Assembly (NCBI GenBank): GCA_017612495.1
Contig: JAGAFQ010000024.1
Span: 1-25,040, forward strand
DNA: 25,040 nt
DNA from: Clostridia bacterium
GTDB taxonomy: Bacteria; Bacillota; Clostridia; Oscillospirales; CAG-272
Reading direction: 5' to 3'
Shown here: piece by piece, positions 14,463 through 22,366 of the stretch
How the letters are laid out: every line of letters starts with the position of its first letter
Numbering within the stretch: position 1 is the stretch's first letter
Notes under the pieces: generated by a model
Seen by the model: the letters and a program-made list of their open reading frames with translations, nothing else
What the model was told of the DNA's origin: nothing
Databases searched by the model: none
Position numbers and translations under genes: made by a program

Positions 14463-15226
14463 ATATTTTTTCCTCCGTTTTCGCGTGAACGCAAAGCCAA
14501 AATCGTTTCAGCCAAGTAAAAATCCGACGAGGTGGTGATCTTGATATTTTCCTCACCGCATTCGACGGGCACTATGCTGAATCCGAGTTTTTCGACAATG
14601 GAACAGTCGTCTGTAAAAGCCGTTTTGTCTTTCTTTGCATTTGCCAAAGCGGCTCTGTAAAGTTCGGTTTTGAACACCTGGGGCGTTTGCGCCATAAGGC
14701 ATTTCGTTCTGTCGATCGTTGATGTGATGTTGCCGTTTGGGTCAATCGCTTTTACCGTGTCAGAGCATTTTTTGACCGCGCAGGCGGCGTTTGAACGATA
14801 TGCCGCCGAATATACGTCGCGTATGTTTTTATCAGTGATAAGGCATCTTGCACCGTCGTGAACGGCGACGAAGCGCGCTTTATCTGAAATAAGCTTGAAG
14901 CCGCGTCTGACCGAATCAAAACGGGTCTCGCCGCCCACCGTGATCTTCTTAACTTTTTTGATCTTATATGTTTTGAGATATTCGATATATTGTGAAATGT
15001 CTTCACGTCTTACAACGAGTATGATTTCATCCGTTACATTCGATTTTTCAAATGCAAACAGCGTTCTGACAATAACGGGAACGCCTGCGATCAATCTGTG
15101 TTGTTTTGCGACGTTTCCGCCTGCGCGAGTGCCGTTTCCGCCCGCCACGATCACGGCAGAAGTGAAGGGATGCGTCATATCCTGCTTTTTGTGTATGGCA
15201 TCGGTGATTTTATCGATCAAACTCAT
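14459..15226 (-). CDS. ispD: 2-C-methyl-D-erythritol 4-phosphate cytidylyltransferase
   Basis: It joins CTP and MEP to CDP-ME, the third MEP step. The 255-residue product has the nucleotidyl loop VIVAGGNGTRAGGNVAKQ (about 25-42), GGETRFDSVRRG, VHDGARCLI and the later QTPQVFKTELYRAA. About 20 extra residues precede the loop compared with many IspD proteins. The start at 15226 has AGGAG 7 bases upstream, while the internal Met17 has only a weak site, so the extension is probably real. ispD is first in a two-gene unit with ispF. Confidence 0.95.
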   Translation of the reverse strand: MSLIDKITDAIHKKQDMTHPFTSAVIVAGGNGTRAGGNVAKQHRLIAGVPVIVRTLFAFEKSNVTDEIILVVRREDISQYIEYLKTYKIKKVKKITVGGETRFDSVRRGFKLISDKARFVAVHDGARCLITDKNIRDVYSAAYRSNAACAVKKCSDTVKAIDPNGNITSTIDRTKCLMAQTPQVFKTELYRAALANAKKDKTAFTDDCSIVEKLGFSIVPVECGEENIKITTSSDFYLAETILALRSRENGGKNI

Positions 15227-15258
15227 TTTTTACTCCTTGCAGTGTCATTACATAGATC

Positions 15259-15287
15259 ATTGTAACACATAACAGAAAATATTGCAA
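15259..15287 (-). promoter_or_regulatory. Promoter of ispD-ispF
   Basis: On the minus strand TTGCAA (15287-15282) and TACAAT (15264-15259) are 17 bases apart, with TGT directly before the -10 giving an extended -10. The ispD start is about 33 bases downstream of the -10. Confidence 0.75.
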
Positions 15288-15290
15288 AAA

Positions 15291-15327
15291 ATTTGAATAA
15301 TATGTGCAAAATATTTGAAATTCAAAT
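15291..15327. promoter_or_regulatory. Operator-like half-sites between ispD and cdaA
   Basis: ATTTGAA occurs at 15291-15297 and again at 15313-15319, exactly 22 bases apart. TTCAAAT at 15321-15327 makes a perfect palindrome with the second copy around A15320. The sites lie between the divergent promoters. Confidence 0.4.
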
Positions 15328-15346
15328 AATAATATGATATTATAAT
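15315..15346 (+). promoter_or_regulatory. Probable promoter of the cdaA operon
   Basis: TATAAT (15341-15346) is a clear -10 about 45 bases before cdaA. TTGAAA (15315-15320) is 20 bases upstream, longer than ideal, and lies within the ATTTGAA palindrome. Confidence 0.5.
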
Positions 15347-15391
15347 ATTGTATAAGGCGAAGTTTACATTTTTCGGCGAAGGAGAACACAA

Positions 15392-16252
15392 ATGAGCGAA
15401 ATCTTTTTGGGAATTAAGTCATTTTTCACTTACATTTTTAATCAGTTTTCATCCGTCTCTATAACTGATATCATAGATATCCTTTTGGTATCGGTCATCT
15501 TCTTTTACGTCTATCAGTTCATAAAAGAGAGAAGAGCGGGCAAACTTATCACGGGTATAATCGTATTATTCATCGTTCTGTTTTTAAGTCAGCTTTTCAA
15601 TATGTACGTCTTGCGTTTTATTCTGGAAAGCATTATAAGAGTCGGTGTCATCGCTCTTATAATAATCTTTCAACCCGAACTTCGCAGCGCGCTTGAAAAA
15701 GTCGGCGGCGAGCCTTTGAAGAGCCTTAAAAATATCGGCGATAAAAACAATGCCTATATCCCTTCGATGATAGAAACGCTCTGCAACACCTGCTGTGAAC
15801 TCGCCATGACAAAAACGGGTGCTCTCATCGTTATTGAAAGATATACCAAGCTCGGCGATATCGCCAAAACCGGCTCGGTGATAAATGCCGATGTTAATTC
15901 CGAGCTCCTTCATAACATATTCTTCAACAAAGCTCCGCTTCACGACGGTGCGGTAATAATTTCAGAGGGCAGAATACTTTCCGCCGGTTGTTTTTTACCT
16001 CTTTCGACCAATGATACTATAAAGGGTGTCGGAACACGTCACCGTGCGGCTTTGGGCATGAGCGAAAACAGCGACGCCATCATAATCGTTGTTTCCGAAG
16101 AAACCGGAACGATCTCGATCGCATCTTCCGGCAAACTCACGAGAAATTTTAATCACAACACATTAAAGAGCGCTCTGACATCTCAACTTACAACAGATAA
16201 GCCCGCTAAAAGAGTAAAACGCATCGCAAAGGAGGGAAACAAGAATGAATAA
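15392..16252 (+). CDS. cdaA: Diadenylate cyclase CdaA
   Basis: It makes the second messenger c-di-AMP from two ATP, which controls potassium and osmolyte uptake and cell-wall homeostasis. The 286-residue product has about three N-terminal membrane helices (roughly 25-42, 52-70, 80-94). A short linker leads to the cytosolic DAC domain, with catalytic DGA (185-187) in LHDGAVII and RHR (216-218) in GTRHRAALG. GGAG precedes the ATG. It overlaps the YbbR gene by 8 bases, as expected for the CdaA-CdaR pair. glmM, which often follows in Bacillales and many Clostridia, is not present. Confidence 0.97.
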   Translation: MSEIFLGIKSFFTYIFNQFSSVSITDIIDILLVSVIFFYVYQFIKERRAGKLITGIIVLFIVLFLSQLFNMYVLRFILESIIRVGVIALIIIFQPELRSALEKVGGEPLKSLKNIGDKNNAYIPSMIETLCNTCCELAMTKTGALIVIERYTKLGDIAKTGSVINADVNSELLHNIFFNKAPLHDGAVIISEGRILSAGCFLPLSTNDTIKGVGTRHRAALGMSENSDAIIIVVSEETGTISIASSGKLTRNFNHNTLKSALTSQLTTDKPAKRVKRIAKEGNKNE

Positions 16253-17207
16253 GTTTTTCGGATCTGTAAAAGATTTTGCAAAGCTTCTTTTCTCCTTTGT
16301 GAAAGCCGATCCCGAAGAAAACGGAAAACACAACAAAAAGGCTTTGATCTCATATCTCGTTTGTCTCTTTTTGGCGATCTGCTCATGGTTTTACGTTATG
16401 CAGGTCGATAGCCCGATATATGAAAAAGAGTTTTCAAACATTCCCGTTACGATCGATTCGTCAACGCTGCAAAATTCAATATCCGTCATCAACGATGAAG
16501 CTATGCACGTCGACGTGACTTTGAAAGGCAAAAAGACAGCTCTCAACAACCTCGGCACGTCGGAAATTATTGCTTACATCGATGCATCAAACGTTAGCGA
16601 TCCCGGCACATATAATCTGAACGTTGATTTTCAGCTTCCCGCCGGAATAACCGTTGTCAGCAAATATCCCGATGCGATAAACGTTTATCTAGAGCGCCGT
16701 GTTTCAAAGACAGTGCCGGTCGAGGTAGTACTTGAGAATTACAAGCTTCCCAAGGATATCACCATCACCCATATGCCGAACATAAGCGAAGTTATCGTCA
16801 CCGGCCCTGAAACAGTCATCGATTCCATTGAGAAGGGCATTGTAAAGATCGAACCCGGTGAAATAACGGGTTCGTTCAAATCGAACAACGTTTTGAAATT
16901 CTATACGAGCGCCGATATCGAGGTCACGAGCAAATACGTGTCATCAACGGCGACAAACGTTACGGTTTCCGTAAACGCTTACAGTCAAAAAGATATGTCG
17001 GTCGTTATCAATTATAAAAACGGATTTTTCAACGACGAAAACGTTTCGGTGACCGTAAAGCCCTCGTCAATAAGAGTTTTCGGTCTTGTCGAAGACTTGA
17101 ACAAAACCGACCACATCGACGTGACCGTCGATGAAAAGCAGTTGAAAGAGGGAATAAATTCCATACCGATATCATCTCCGAATTTCGAGATAGCAGATGA
17201 AAAGTAA
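16245..17207 (+). CDS. cdaR: YbbR-domain regulator CdaR, truncated by an in-frame stop
   Basis: CdaR is the membrane-anchored extracellular partner that modulates CdaA. The N-terminus has about 30 cytosolic residues, a single membrane helix (about 33-52, ISYLVCLFLAICSWFYV), then YbbR repeats outside the cell (VDSPIYEKEFSNIPV first, followed by about two more units). The reading frame meets TAA at 17205-17207, after 320 residues, in the middle of a repeat. The same frame continues with YbbR-like sequence to 17507. AGGAGGG precedes the ATG. The truncated product could still anchor and bind CdaA, but it would lack the last part of the extracellular region. Confidence 0.85.
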   Translation: MNKFFGSVKDFAKLLFSFVKADPEENGKHNKKALISYLVCLFLAICSWFYVMQVDSPIYEKEFSNIPVTIDSSTLQNSISVINDEAMHVDVTLKGKKTALNNLGTSEIIAYIDASNVSDPGTYNLNVDFQLPAGITVVSKYPDAINVYLERRVSKTVPVEVVLENYKLPKDITITHMPNISEVIVTGPETVIDSIEKGIVKIEPGEITGSFKSNNVLKFYTSADIEVTSKYVSSTATNVTVSVNAYSQKDMSVVINYKNGFFNDENVSVTVKPSSIRVFGLVEDLNKTDHIDVTVDEKQLKEGINSIPISSPNFEIADEK

Positions 17208-17507
17208 AGTGTGGAGCTTGATATTCACCACAAGACTTTGACAACCGACGTGATAACGGTTTCAAATATAAATCTTCTGAACGCGCCCTCCGGTGCAAAA
17301 CTTGTAAACAATTATATAAACATCACTCTGCGCGGTGAATCTGAAGCGTTAAAACAAATCGATTATGCCGATATTTCGATCGACGTTGATTTATCGAACA
17401 TTGCAAACAACGGCATAATCTACGCCGCAGCAACGGTCAATTTGCCTGAACACACGGGCATTGTCTATGAGGTGGGCGACTATCGTTTGCAGGTGCAGAT
17501 CCCTTAA
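17208..17507 (+). pseudogene. Detached C-terminal YbbR repeat of cdaR
   Basis: This stretch is in the same frame as the upstream gene, directly after its TAA. It reads as YbbR sequence: VELDIHHKTLTTDVITVSNI, then LRGESEALKQIDYADISIDVDL, a typical repeat given here in two pieces. A GTG at 17211 could start it, but no ribosome binding site is suitably placed and the product would lack a signal or anchor. A nonsense change in one cdaR gene (for example CAA or AAA to TAA), a sequence error or readthrough are the likely explanations. It ends 33 bases before the recJ start chosen here. Confidence 0.75.
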
Positions 17508-17540
17508 AAATCAAATCTTTTGCGAATCGAGGTGATAACA

Positions 17541-19616
17541 CTGAAATATTCGATCTGGAATATTAAAACTCAACCAGTCGATGAAATTAAAAGAATTGCA
17601 GGCGAATGCGGCTGTTCGGAATTTTTGGCGCGTTTGCTCTATAACAGATCGTTTCTCACAAAAGAAGATATCGACTCTTTTTTGAACGATGATCTATCGA
17701 CACTTTCCGATCCGTTTTTGCTTACCGATATGCAAAAAGCGACCGAAAGAATAAAAGAAGCGATCGAAAGCGATCAAAAAATCAGTGTTTACGGCGACTA
17801 TGACGTTGACGGCATCACCTCCGTTTGCATTTTGACCTTATATCTTAAATCGATCGGCGCGAACGTCGATTATTACATACCGAGCCGTTTGGGCGAAGGA
17901 TACGGTGTCAACACCAATGCGGTCATAAAACTTGCGACAAAAAAGACCAAGCTCATTATTACCGTTGACTGCGGCATCACTGCCGACAAAGAAGCGGGCA
18001 TCATGCGCTCACTCGGTATTGATCTTATCGTCACAGATCATCATAAATGCAAAGAGACTTTGCCGAATGCTCGCGCGGTCATAAATCCCAAACGTCCAAA
18101 CGAGACTTATCCGTTTTGCGACTTTGCCGGTGTCGGTGTTGCTTTTAAGCTCATCTGCGCACTCAATATGTCGATAAGAAATATGGACAAGGTTTCTGCC
18201 GCCGCAGATGCTCTCAAACGTTTTTCGGACCTTACGGCTATCGGCACCATTGCCGATGTAATGCCGATGCGCTCCGAAAACAGAACTATCGTTAAATACG
18301 GTCTTTCACACATCGAAAAAACAAACAATCCCGGCCTTTGTGCTTTTCTTGACAAAGTTGATGCAAAGGGAAAAGAGCAGGGGGCAAAACTTCGCAAGAT
18401 CAATTCTTCATTTATCGGCTATGTTATGGCACCGCGCATCAATGCCGCCGGAAGAATAGGAGATGCCAACAGAGCGGCAGAACTGTTTTTGTGCAACGAT
18501 AAAGAAACGGGAGTGCAGATAGCAAACGAACTCGATATGCTCAACCGTGAGCGCCAGCAGCTTGAGGGCGATATATTTTGTCAAGCCGAAAAGATCATTA
18601 CAGAAAACGATTTGACAAAAAACAGCGCTCTTGTAGTCGCCGGACGAAATTGGAACAGCGGCATTATCGGAATAGTTGCATCGAAGCTCTGCGAAAAATA
18701 CCGCAAGCCTACCGTTATGATAACCTTTGAGGGCGACGATAACGTCGGCAAAGGCTCGGGCAGAAGTGTCGATTCTATCGATTTATGCACAGCGCTTGAA
18801 AGTTCAAAAGATCATTTGATCCAGTTCGGCGGTCACAAGCTTGCCGCCGGGCTCACCATCGAAAGCGATAAAATCGACGCATTTTCAAAATCACTTTGCG
18901 AATACGTCTCTGCAAATTCCAAAGGCGATGCACCGTCACGTTTTGATTGTGATTTTGAATTAGGACTTGAAGATCTGACCATATCGAACATTTTGGATAT
19001 GCAAAAGCTCGAGCCTTTCGGCACCGATAATGCACAACCGTCTTTTGCCGTTTCCGATCTTGAAATATTATCAATGACCGGTGTCGGCTCAAATAAGCAT
19101 ATTAAGCTTATGTGCCGTAAGTCGGGGGTCGAACTTCCCGTTATGTGTTTCGGCGTTTCTCCGAGCGATTTTGACTATCACGAGGGACAAAAGATAGATA
19201 TTCTTTGCAGAATGGAAATAAACTCATATAAAGGTACTGAGAGTATTCAGATCTCGGCGCTCGATATCAGAGCGGCTCAAAATGTAAATAATGCGGCGCA
19301 AAATATTTTACAAGCGATAAAGCAAAAAGAGTTTGACAAAATCAAAGGCGCTCCCAACAAGGACGATTTCGCACGTCTTTACAGATATGTAGCAGGCTCG
19401 GCGAAAAACACGTTTTATATCGAAGATCTTGCAAAAGTGCAGTCTTTCGGCACTGCGGGCGAAGTGATAATTCTTGAAGTGCTTTCGGAACTCGGAATTT
19501 GGGAATATGCTTTCGGAAACGATTCAACCGTCAAGATAGAAAAAATCAACAAGGGTATTCGCGCAAACCTTGCCGATTCGTTAATTTTGCAGGCACTCGG
19601 TGCGGTCATTGACTGA
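17541..19616 (+). CDS. recJ: Single-stranded-DNA-specific exonuclease RecJ
   Basis: This is a 5'-3' single-strand exonuclease of the DHH family in recombination and repair. Counting from 17541, the roughly 691-residue product has YGDYDVDGIT (84-93), TVDCGIT, VTDHHKC with DHH at 166-168, and MAPRINAAGR. The DHHA1 domain has SGRSVDSIDL and FGGHKLAAGLTI, an OB-fold segment follows, and there is a Clostridia-type C-terminal extension. The start is unusual. GAGGTGA (17529-17535) sits 5 bases before CTG 17541, while in-frame TTG 17520 and GTG 17532 lack ribosome binding sites. I prefer the CTG but either other start is possible. Confidence 0.93.
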   Translation: MKYSIWNIKTQPVDEIKRIAGECGCSEFLARLLYNRSFLTKEDIDSFLNDDLSTLSDPFLLTDMQKATERIKEAIESDQKISVYGDYDVDGITSVCILTLYLKSIGANVDYYIPSRLGEGYGVNTNAVIKLATKKTKLIITVDCGITADKEAGIMRSLGIDLIVTDHHKCKETLPNARAVINPKRPNETYPFCDFAGVGVAFKLICALNMSIRNMDKVSAAADALKRFSDLTAIGTIADVMPMRSENRTIVKYGLSHIEKTNNPGLCAFLDKVDAKGKEQGAKLRKINSSFIGYVMAPRINAAGRIGDANRAAELFLCNDKETGVQIANELDMLNRERQQLEGDIFCQAEKIITENDLTKNSALVVAGRNWNSGIIGIVASKLCEKYRKPTVMITFEGDDNVGKGSGRSVDSIDLCTALESSKDHLIQFGGHKLAAGLTIESDKIDAFSKSLCEYVSANSKGDAPSRFDCDFELGLEDLTISNILDMQKLEPFGTDNAQPSFAVSDLEILSMTGVGSNKHIKLMCRKSGVELPVMCFGVSPSDFDYHEGQKIDILCRMEINSYKGTESIQISALDIRAAQNVNNAAQNILQAIKQKEFDKIKGAPNKDDFARLYRYVAGSAKNTFYIEDLAKVQSFGTAGEVIILEVLSELGIWEYAFGNDSTVKIEKINKGIRANLADSLILQALGAVID

Positions 19617-19628
19617 GAGGAATTTTTT

Positions 19629-21815
19629 ATGCAATCAGGTATAGATAAACTTATGACCGTTCTTAAACGAACGGAAAAAAACTATGATTTTGACAAGATA
19701 AAAAAAGCATATTATTTTGCCGAAAAATGCCATGACGGTCAGTTCAGATTCAGCGGCGAGCCGTATATCACACATCCGTTGGCCGTTGCGCAGATCGCCG
19801 CAGGTCTTTCTTTGGATACCGACTCCATTTGCGCCGCGCTCTTGCACGATACCGTAGAGGATTGCGACGTCACGCTCGACGTGATCAAGAGCAATTTCGG
19901 CGACGACATAGCGTCTTTGGTCGACGGTCTTACAAAGCTCGTTCAGATCGACGTTGAAGACAAAGAAGAGGCGCACATAGAAAATCTTCGCAAAATGCTT
20001 TTGGCGATGGCAAAGGATATTCGCGTAATATTCATAAAGCTCTGCGACCGCTTGCACAATATGCGTACTCTCAATGTAAAAAATGATGAAAAACGCCGTT
20101 CCACGGCGCTTGAAACGATGTACGTTTATGCGCCGCTTGCACACCGTTTGGGCATACAGCGCATAAAGCAGGAGCTTGAAAATCTTGCGCTTTTATATCT
20201 TGACCCGATAGGATATCACGAGGTAGAAAAGCATATTGCTTCAAAATACAGCGAAAGCCAGGATTTTATCAACAAGGCTAAAAAAGAGATCTCGGAAAAG
20301 CTCACCGAAAACGGTATAAAGTTTGCGGTAGCAGGCCGCGTTAAGAGCATATACAGCATATATCGCAAAATGTATAATCAAAATAAAACTTTTGATGAGA
20401 TATATGACTTTTATGCAATGCGCATTATCGTTGATACAGAACTTGAATGTTACACGGTGCTCGGCATAATCCACGAGATGTTCAATTCGATGCCCGGCAG
20501 ATTCAAGGACTATATTTCAACGCCGAAACCGAACCTTTATCGTTCGCTCCACACCACTGTTATCGGACGAGACGGCATTCCTTTTGAGGTGCAGATAAGG
20601 ACCTGGGAAATGCACGAGGTAGCTCAATACGGTGTTGCGGCGCATTGGAAATATAAGAGCGGCGAGGGCTCAGGCAAAGACATCGACGAAAAACTCGCCT
20701 GGATCGCAAATCTCATCGAAAACGAGAGCGAAACTCGCGATCCCGATGAGTTTATGGGCGCTTTCAAAATCGATATTTTCCAGGATGAGACCTTTGTTTT
20801 CAGTCCGAAAGGCGACGTTTTCGCTCTTCCGAGCGGCTCAAACGCAATAGACTTTGCCTATGCCGTGCATACGCAAGTCGGCAATCAAATGGTCGGCGCA
20901 AAGGTAAACGGCAACATCGTTCCGATAGATAAGGTCTTGCAGACTGGCGATATCGTTGAAGTCATAACGTCGAACGCGTCGAAAGGCCCGAGTCGTGACT
21001 GGCTGAAAATTGCCGCCACAAGCACGGCAAAAAATAAGATCCGTCAGTGGTTCAAAAAAGAAGCGCGTCCCGAAAACATAAACGTCGGACGTGATGAGGT
21101 CGAAAGAGAACTCAATAAATATAACCGTCCCTATACCGAAGAGCAAAAAGACGAGATCGTTTTAGCGGTCGCTCAACGCATAGGAATTCAGGATATCGAC
21201 GACCTTTATAACACGATAGGCTACGGCGGTATCACGATCACAAAGCTTTCGGCAAAACTGCGTGACGAGTTCGACAGGACCGTAAAGGTTGAAGAACAAA
21301 ACGTTCCCATGACTGCCGAAGACGTCAAGATCACAAAGCAAAAACGCTCTACAAACGGCGGTGTCGTCATTGACGGTGTTGACGGATGCCAGGTCAAATT
21401 TGCCCATTGCTGCAGCCCCGTTCCGGGCGACCAGGTCATTGGCTTTATCACCAAGGGATTCGGAATTTCCGTTCATAAAGCCGATTGTCCGAATATAATC
21501 AACGCCATGAAAAATCCCGAAAACCGCGACAGATTCGTAAGCGCATATTGGGATAACGAAGAGCTTCACAGCCCGAGCGGCGCTTTTGAAGCATCTATCA
21601 AGATCCACGCGGGCAATTCGCTTTCGCTTATTGCCGACATTACCTTTGCACTCGCCGATATGAGAGTTCAACTTTTGCAGATAAATTCAAACAGCAAGGC
21701 AGACGATCTTGTCATCGTCAATCTGACCGTAAATTGCAGAAATACGGAACATCTCAATTCTATAATTGCGCGCCTGCGCCAGATAAAGAGCGTAGAAAGA
21801 GTATCAAGAGGTTAG
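19629..21815 (+). CDS. relA: Bifunctional (p)ppGpp synthetase/hydrolase (RelA/SpoT, Rel)
   Basis: It makes and degrades the stringent-response alarmone (p)ppGpp. The 728-residue product has an HD hydrolase domain (about 25-180) with metal-binding His49 and HDTVED (73-78). The synthetase domain (about 230-345) carries GRVKSIYSIYRKM, YDFYAMRIIV and RFKD (291-294). The positively charged RxKD form is the signature of bifunctional Rel proteins, as opposed to the ExDD of synthetase-only RelA. A TGS domain (about 385-448, VFSPKGDVFALP), the CC region with conserved cysteines (HCCSPVPGD) and a C-terminal ACT domain follow. AGAGG precedes the ATG, 12 bases after recJ. Confidence 0.97.
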   Translation: MQSGIDKLMTVLKRTEKNYDFDKIKKAYYFAEKCHDGQFRFSGEPYITHPLAVAQIAAGLSLDTDSICAALLHDTVEDCDVTLDVIKSNFGDDIASLVDGLTKLVQIDVEDKEEAHIENLRKMLLAMAKDIRVIFIKLCDRLHNMRTLNVKNDEKRRSTALETMYVYAPLAHRLGIQRIKQELENLALLYLDPIGYHEVEKHIASKYSESQDFINKAKKEISEKLTENGIKFAVAGRVKSIYSIYRKMYNQNKTFDEIYDFYAMRIIVDTELECYTVLGIIHEMFNSMPGRFKDYISTPKPNLYRSLHTTVIGRDGIPFEVQIRTWEMHEVAQYGVAAHWKYKSGEGSGKDIDEKLAWIANLIENESETRDPDEFMGAFKIDIFQDETFVFSPKGDVFALPSGSNAIDFAYAVHTQVGNQMVGAKVNGNIVPIDKVLQTGDIVEVITSNASKGPSRDWLKIAATSTAKNKIRQWFKKEARPENINVGRDEVERELNKYNRPYTEEQKDEIVLAVAQRIGIQDIDDLYNTIGYGGITITKLSAKLRDEFDRTVKVEEQNVPMTAEDVKITKQKRSTNGGVVIDGVDGCQVKFAHCCSPVPGDQVIGFITKGFGISVHKADCPNIINAMKNPENRDRFVSAYWDNEELHSPSGAFEASIKIHAGNSLSLIADITFALADMRVQLLQINSNSKADDLVIVNLTVNCRNTEHLNSIIARLRQIKSVERVSRG

Positions 21816-21823
21816 TGTGACAA

Positions 21824-21886
21824 TTATCGGCAGCGCCATTTTGGAACTTGCCGATAAGCACTATATTTGACTGCCGCTATGGCGGC
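21824..21886 (+). other. Paired hairpins in the relA-dtd gap
   Basis: TTATCGGCA (21824-21832) pairs perfectly with TGCCGATAA (21849-21857). A second hairpin GCCGC-TATG-GCGGC (21873-21886) follows, just before the dtd ribosome binding site CGGAG. There is no T-run, so these are not classical terminators. They may affect mRNA processing or dtd translation. The 86-base gap holds no convincing gene. Confidence 0.5.
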
Positions 21887-21901
21887 GAAACGGAGATCAA
21901 T

Positions 21902-22366
21902 ATGAGAGCACTTATCCAGCGCGTATCAAGCGCATCGGTATCAGTTGACGGAAAAGTATGCGGAAAATGTGAAGAAGGACTTTTGATTTTTCTCGGAGTA
22001 GGAAACAGCGACACCGAAAACGAGATAAAACTGCTTGCCGACAAGCTCTTGAAATTGCGCATTTTCCACGATGGCGAGGGCAAGATGAACCGCTCGATCA
22101 CGGATATAGGCGGTCAAGCGCTGATCATTTCACAATTCACGCTTTACGCCGACTATTCACACGGCAACAGACCGAACTTTCTTATGGCGGCAAAACCCGA
22201 GATCGCAAACGAATATTACGAGAAATTCTGCGACTATATGGCGCAAAATCTCAAAAGTGTCGGGCGCGGTATTTTCGGTGCAGAAATGCACGTTGAGCTT
22301 GCAAACGAGGGGCCCGTCACGATTTTGGTAGACACCGATAATTTCGGCAAAAAAACTGCATTATGA
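21902..22366 (+). CDS. dtd: D-aminoacyl-tRNA deacylase
   Basis: It removes D-amino acids, classically D-Tyr, from mischarged tRNA. The 154-residue product has the family starts MRALIQRVSSASV and GLLIFLGV, the catalytic SQFTLYAD (77-84) and the cross-subunit motif NEGPVT (135-140), with the usual length. The frame is open from 21848, but the ATG at 21902 follows CGGAG and gives the canonical N-terminus. Its stop overlaps hemZ by 4 bases. Confidence 0.97.
   Translation: MRALIQRVSSASVSVDGKVCGKCEEGLLIFLGVGNSDTENEIKLLADKLLKLRIFHDGEGKMNRSITDIGGQALIISQFTLYADYSHGNRPNFLMAAKPEIANEYYEKFCDYMAQNLKSVGRGIFGAEMHVELANEGPVTILVDTDNFGKKTAL

Noticed and set aside
17211..17507. Independent small gene starting at GTG
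   Set aside because: Same frame as cdaR immediately after its stop, with YbbR-like sequence and no SD; better explained as the broken end of cdaR.
19635..20144. 169-codon open frame on the minus strand
   Set aside because: It lies wholly antisense to the HD domain of relA, has no ribosome binding site, and reads as a shadow of coding bias.
21162..21671. 169-codon open frame on the minus strand
   Set aside because: Antisense to the relA C-terminal region, with no family features or start signals.
21817..21870. 17-codon frame starting GTG in the relA-dtd gap
   Set aside because: Too short, no clear SD, and it coincides with the inverted repeat, which explains the sequence better.
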